Origin: JBGSMF01 sp964651475
GTDB lineage: Bacteria; Chloroflexota; Anaerolineae; Fen-1058
NCBI GenBank assembly: GCA_964651475.1
Contig: CAZYXV010000003.1
Coordinates: 124,001 to 188,000 of the forward strand
Length of the DNA stretch: 64,000 nt
Direction: 5' to 3'
In this document: one piece after another, positions 63,587-64,000 of the stretch
Numbering within the stretch: the stretch's first letter is position 1
How the letters are laid out: every line of letters begins with the position of its first letter
Program-made: the position numbers and the translations under genes
Notes under the pieces: model-generated
Databases searched by the model: none
What the model was told of the DNA's origin: nothing
Seen by the model: only the letters and a program-made list of their open reading frames with translations

Positions 63587-64000
63587 TCATTCCTTCCTGT
63601 CATCCTCTCGCCACTCGCCGCTCTTGCCTCCGCGTTTTTCAACCAGGCGCACGTTCGTAATCTGCATCCCGCGGTCCACGGCCTTGCCCATGTCGTAAAT
63701 CGTCAGCGCCGCAACGCTGACCGCCGTGAGCGCTTCCATCTCCACGCCCGTCTTGCCGACCGTTTCGACGCTCGCCGTGATTTCGATGCCAGGCAATCCT
63801 TCGATAAAGTCAAAATCCACCGCCACGTGAGTGAGCGCCAGGGGATGGCACAAGGGGATCAGATCCGCGGTGCGCTTGGCGGCCATCACCGCCGCGACGC
63901 GCGCCGCGCCCAGCGCGTCGCCTTTGGCCAGCGCGTTTTGCCGGATGAGGGCCAGCGTGTGGGACTGCATGCGCACCTGGCCGCGCGCCACCGCCACCCG
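63587..64000 (-). CDS. moaC: Cyclic pyranopterin monophosphate synthase (5' end outside window)
   Basis: The last 137 or so residues of MoaC, which with MoaA makes cyclic pyranopterin monophosphate, the first step in molybdenum cofactor synthesis. AAKRTADLIPLCHPLALTHV and VGKTGVEMEALTAVSVAALTIYDMGKAVDRGM are the family signatures with the catalytic Lys and Asp. The N-terminus lies beyond position 64000. The gene is followed by the MoaD-MoaE fusion, whose ribosome site lies in the moaC end. Confidence 0.95.
   Translation of the reverse strand, partial: RVAVARGQVRMQSHTLALIRQNALAKGDALGAARVAAVMAAKRTADLIPLCHPLALTHVAVDFDFIEGLPGIEITASVETVGKTGVEMEALTAVSVAALTIYDMGKAVDRGMQITNVRLVEKRGGKSGEWREDDRKE

Overview
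The window looks like part of a Chloroflexota (Anaerolineae-like) genome, probably a scaffolded draft or metagenome bin, since a 100-base run of N marks a scaffold join at 62355-62454. This assignment is an inference. It rests on lipoproteins with Thr/Pro-rich linkers, oligosaccharide ABC systems, very large multi-PAS hybrid kinases, and many dispersed hairpin repeats that invade both spacers and genes. No rRNA, tRNA or CRISPR array was recognised.

Layout. 1-2426: small membrane-protein paralogs, then a minus-strand group of metallo-beta-lactamase-fold hydrolase, endonuclease V and isochorismatase-fold hydrolase. 2625-8048: a carboxymuconolactone decarboxylase/AhpD-like gene with an in-frame TGA exactly where the second cysteine of CxxC should be, read here as a CxxU selenoprotein with a SECIS-like hairpin, followed by a 1621-residue multi-PAS hybrid histidine kinase. 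8157-33564: a long one-directional (minus) beta-glucan/beta-mannan utilisation locus. A CebR-like LacI repressor with two operators and a consensus promoter stands at its head. It is followed by an Opp-type ABC importer, an MFS transporter, GH2 beta-mannosidase, GH3, GH130 phosphorylase, cellobiose 2-epimerase, a second GH94 phosphorylase, DeoC, a mutarotase-like protein, GH1, a solute-binding protein with no signal peptide, and cellobiose phosphorylase. The genes imply uptake of manno- and cello-oligosaccharides and largely phosphorolytic breakdown inside the cell.

33595-46573: drug-type MFS, peptidoglycan-binding/beta-propeller lipoprotein, an unknown coiled-coil protein, gene remnants, a four-gene redox cluster (octaheme HAO-like cytochrome, two membrane proteins, Tat-exported HemG-like flavodoxin), an ECF sigma/anti-sigma pair, and another MFS. 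46793-54915: FadR-like regulator, alkyl-DHAP synthase-like flavoprotein, GlpD, FGGY kinase, ROK kinase and two paralogous membrane proteins. 54935-57040: RNase III and FabF. 62863-64000: MoaD-MoaE fusion and partial MoaC.

The most striking system is a complete diversity-generating retroelement (DGR) at 57198-62177 (minus): a membrane-anchored NACHT/HEAT protein ending in an FGE-type C-type-lectin domain whose last codons form the variable repeat (VR), then a DGR reverse transcriptase, an Avd accessory protein and the template repeat (TR). TR and VR align over 131 bp with 15 mismatches, 14 of them at template adenines on the coding strand. A second theme is that palindromic or simple repeats lie in frame inside several proteins (GH94, GH2, RNase III, the DGR target, FabF, MoaD-MoaE) and overlap the stop codons of others (deoC, GH2, glpD).
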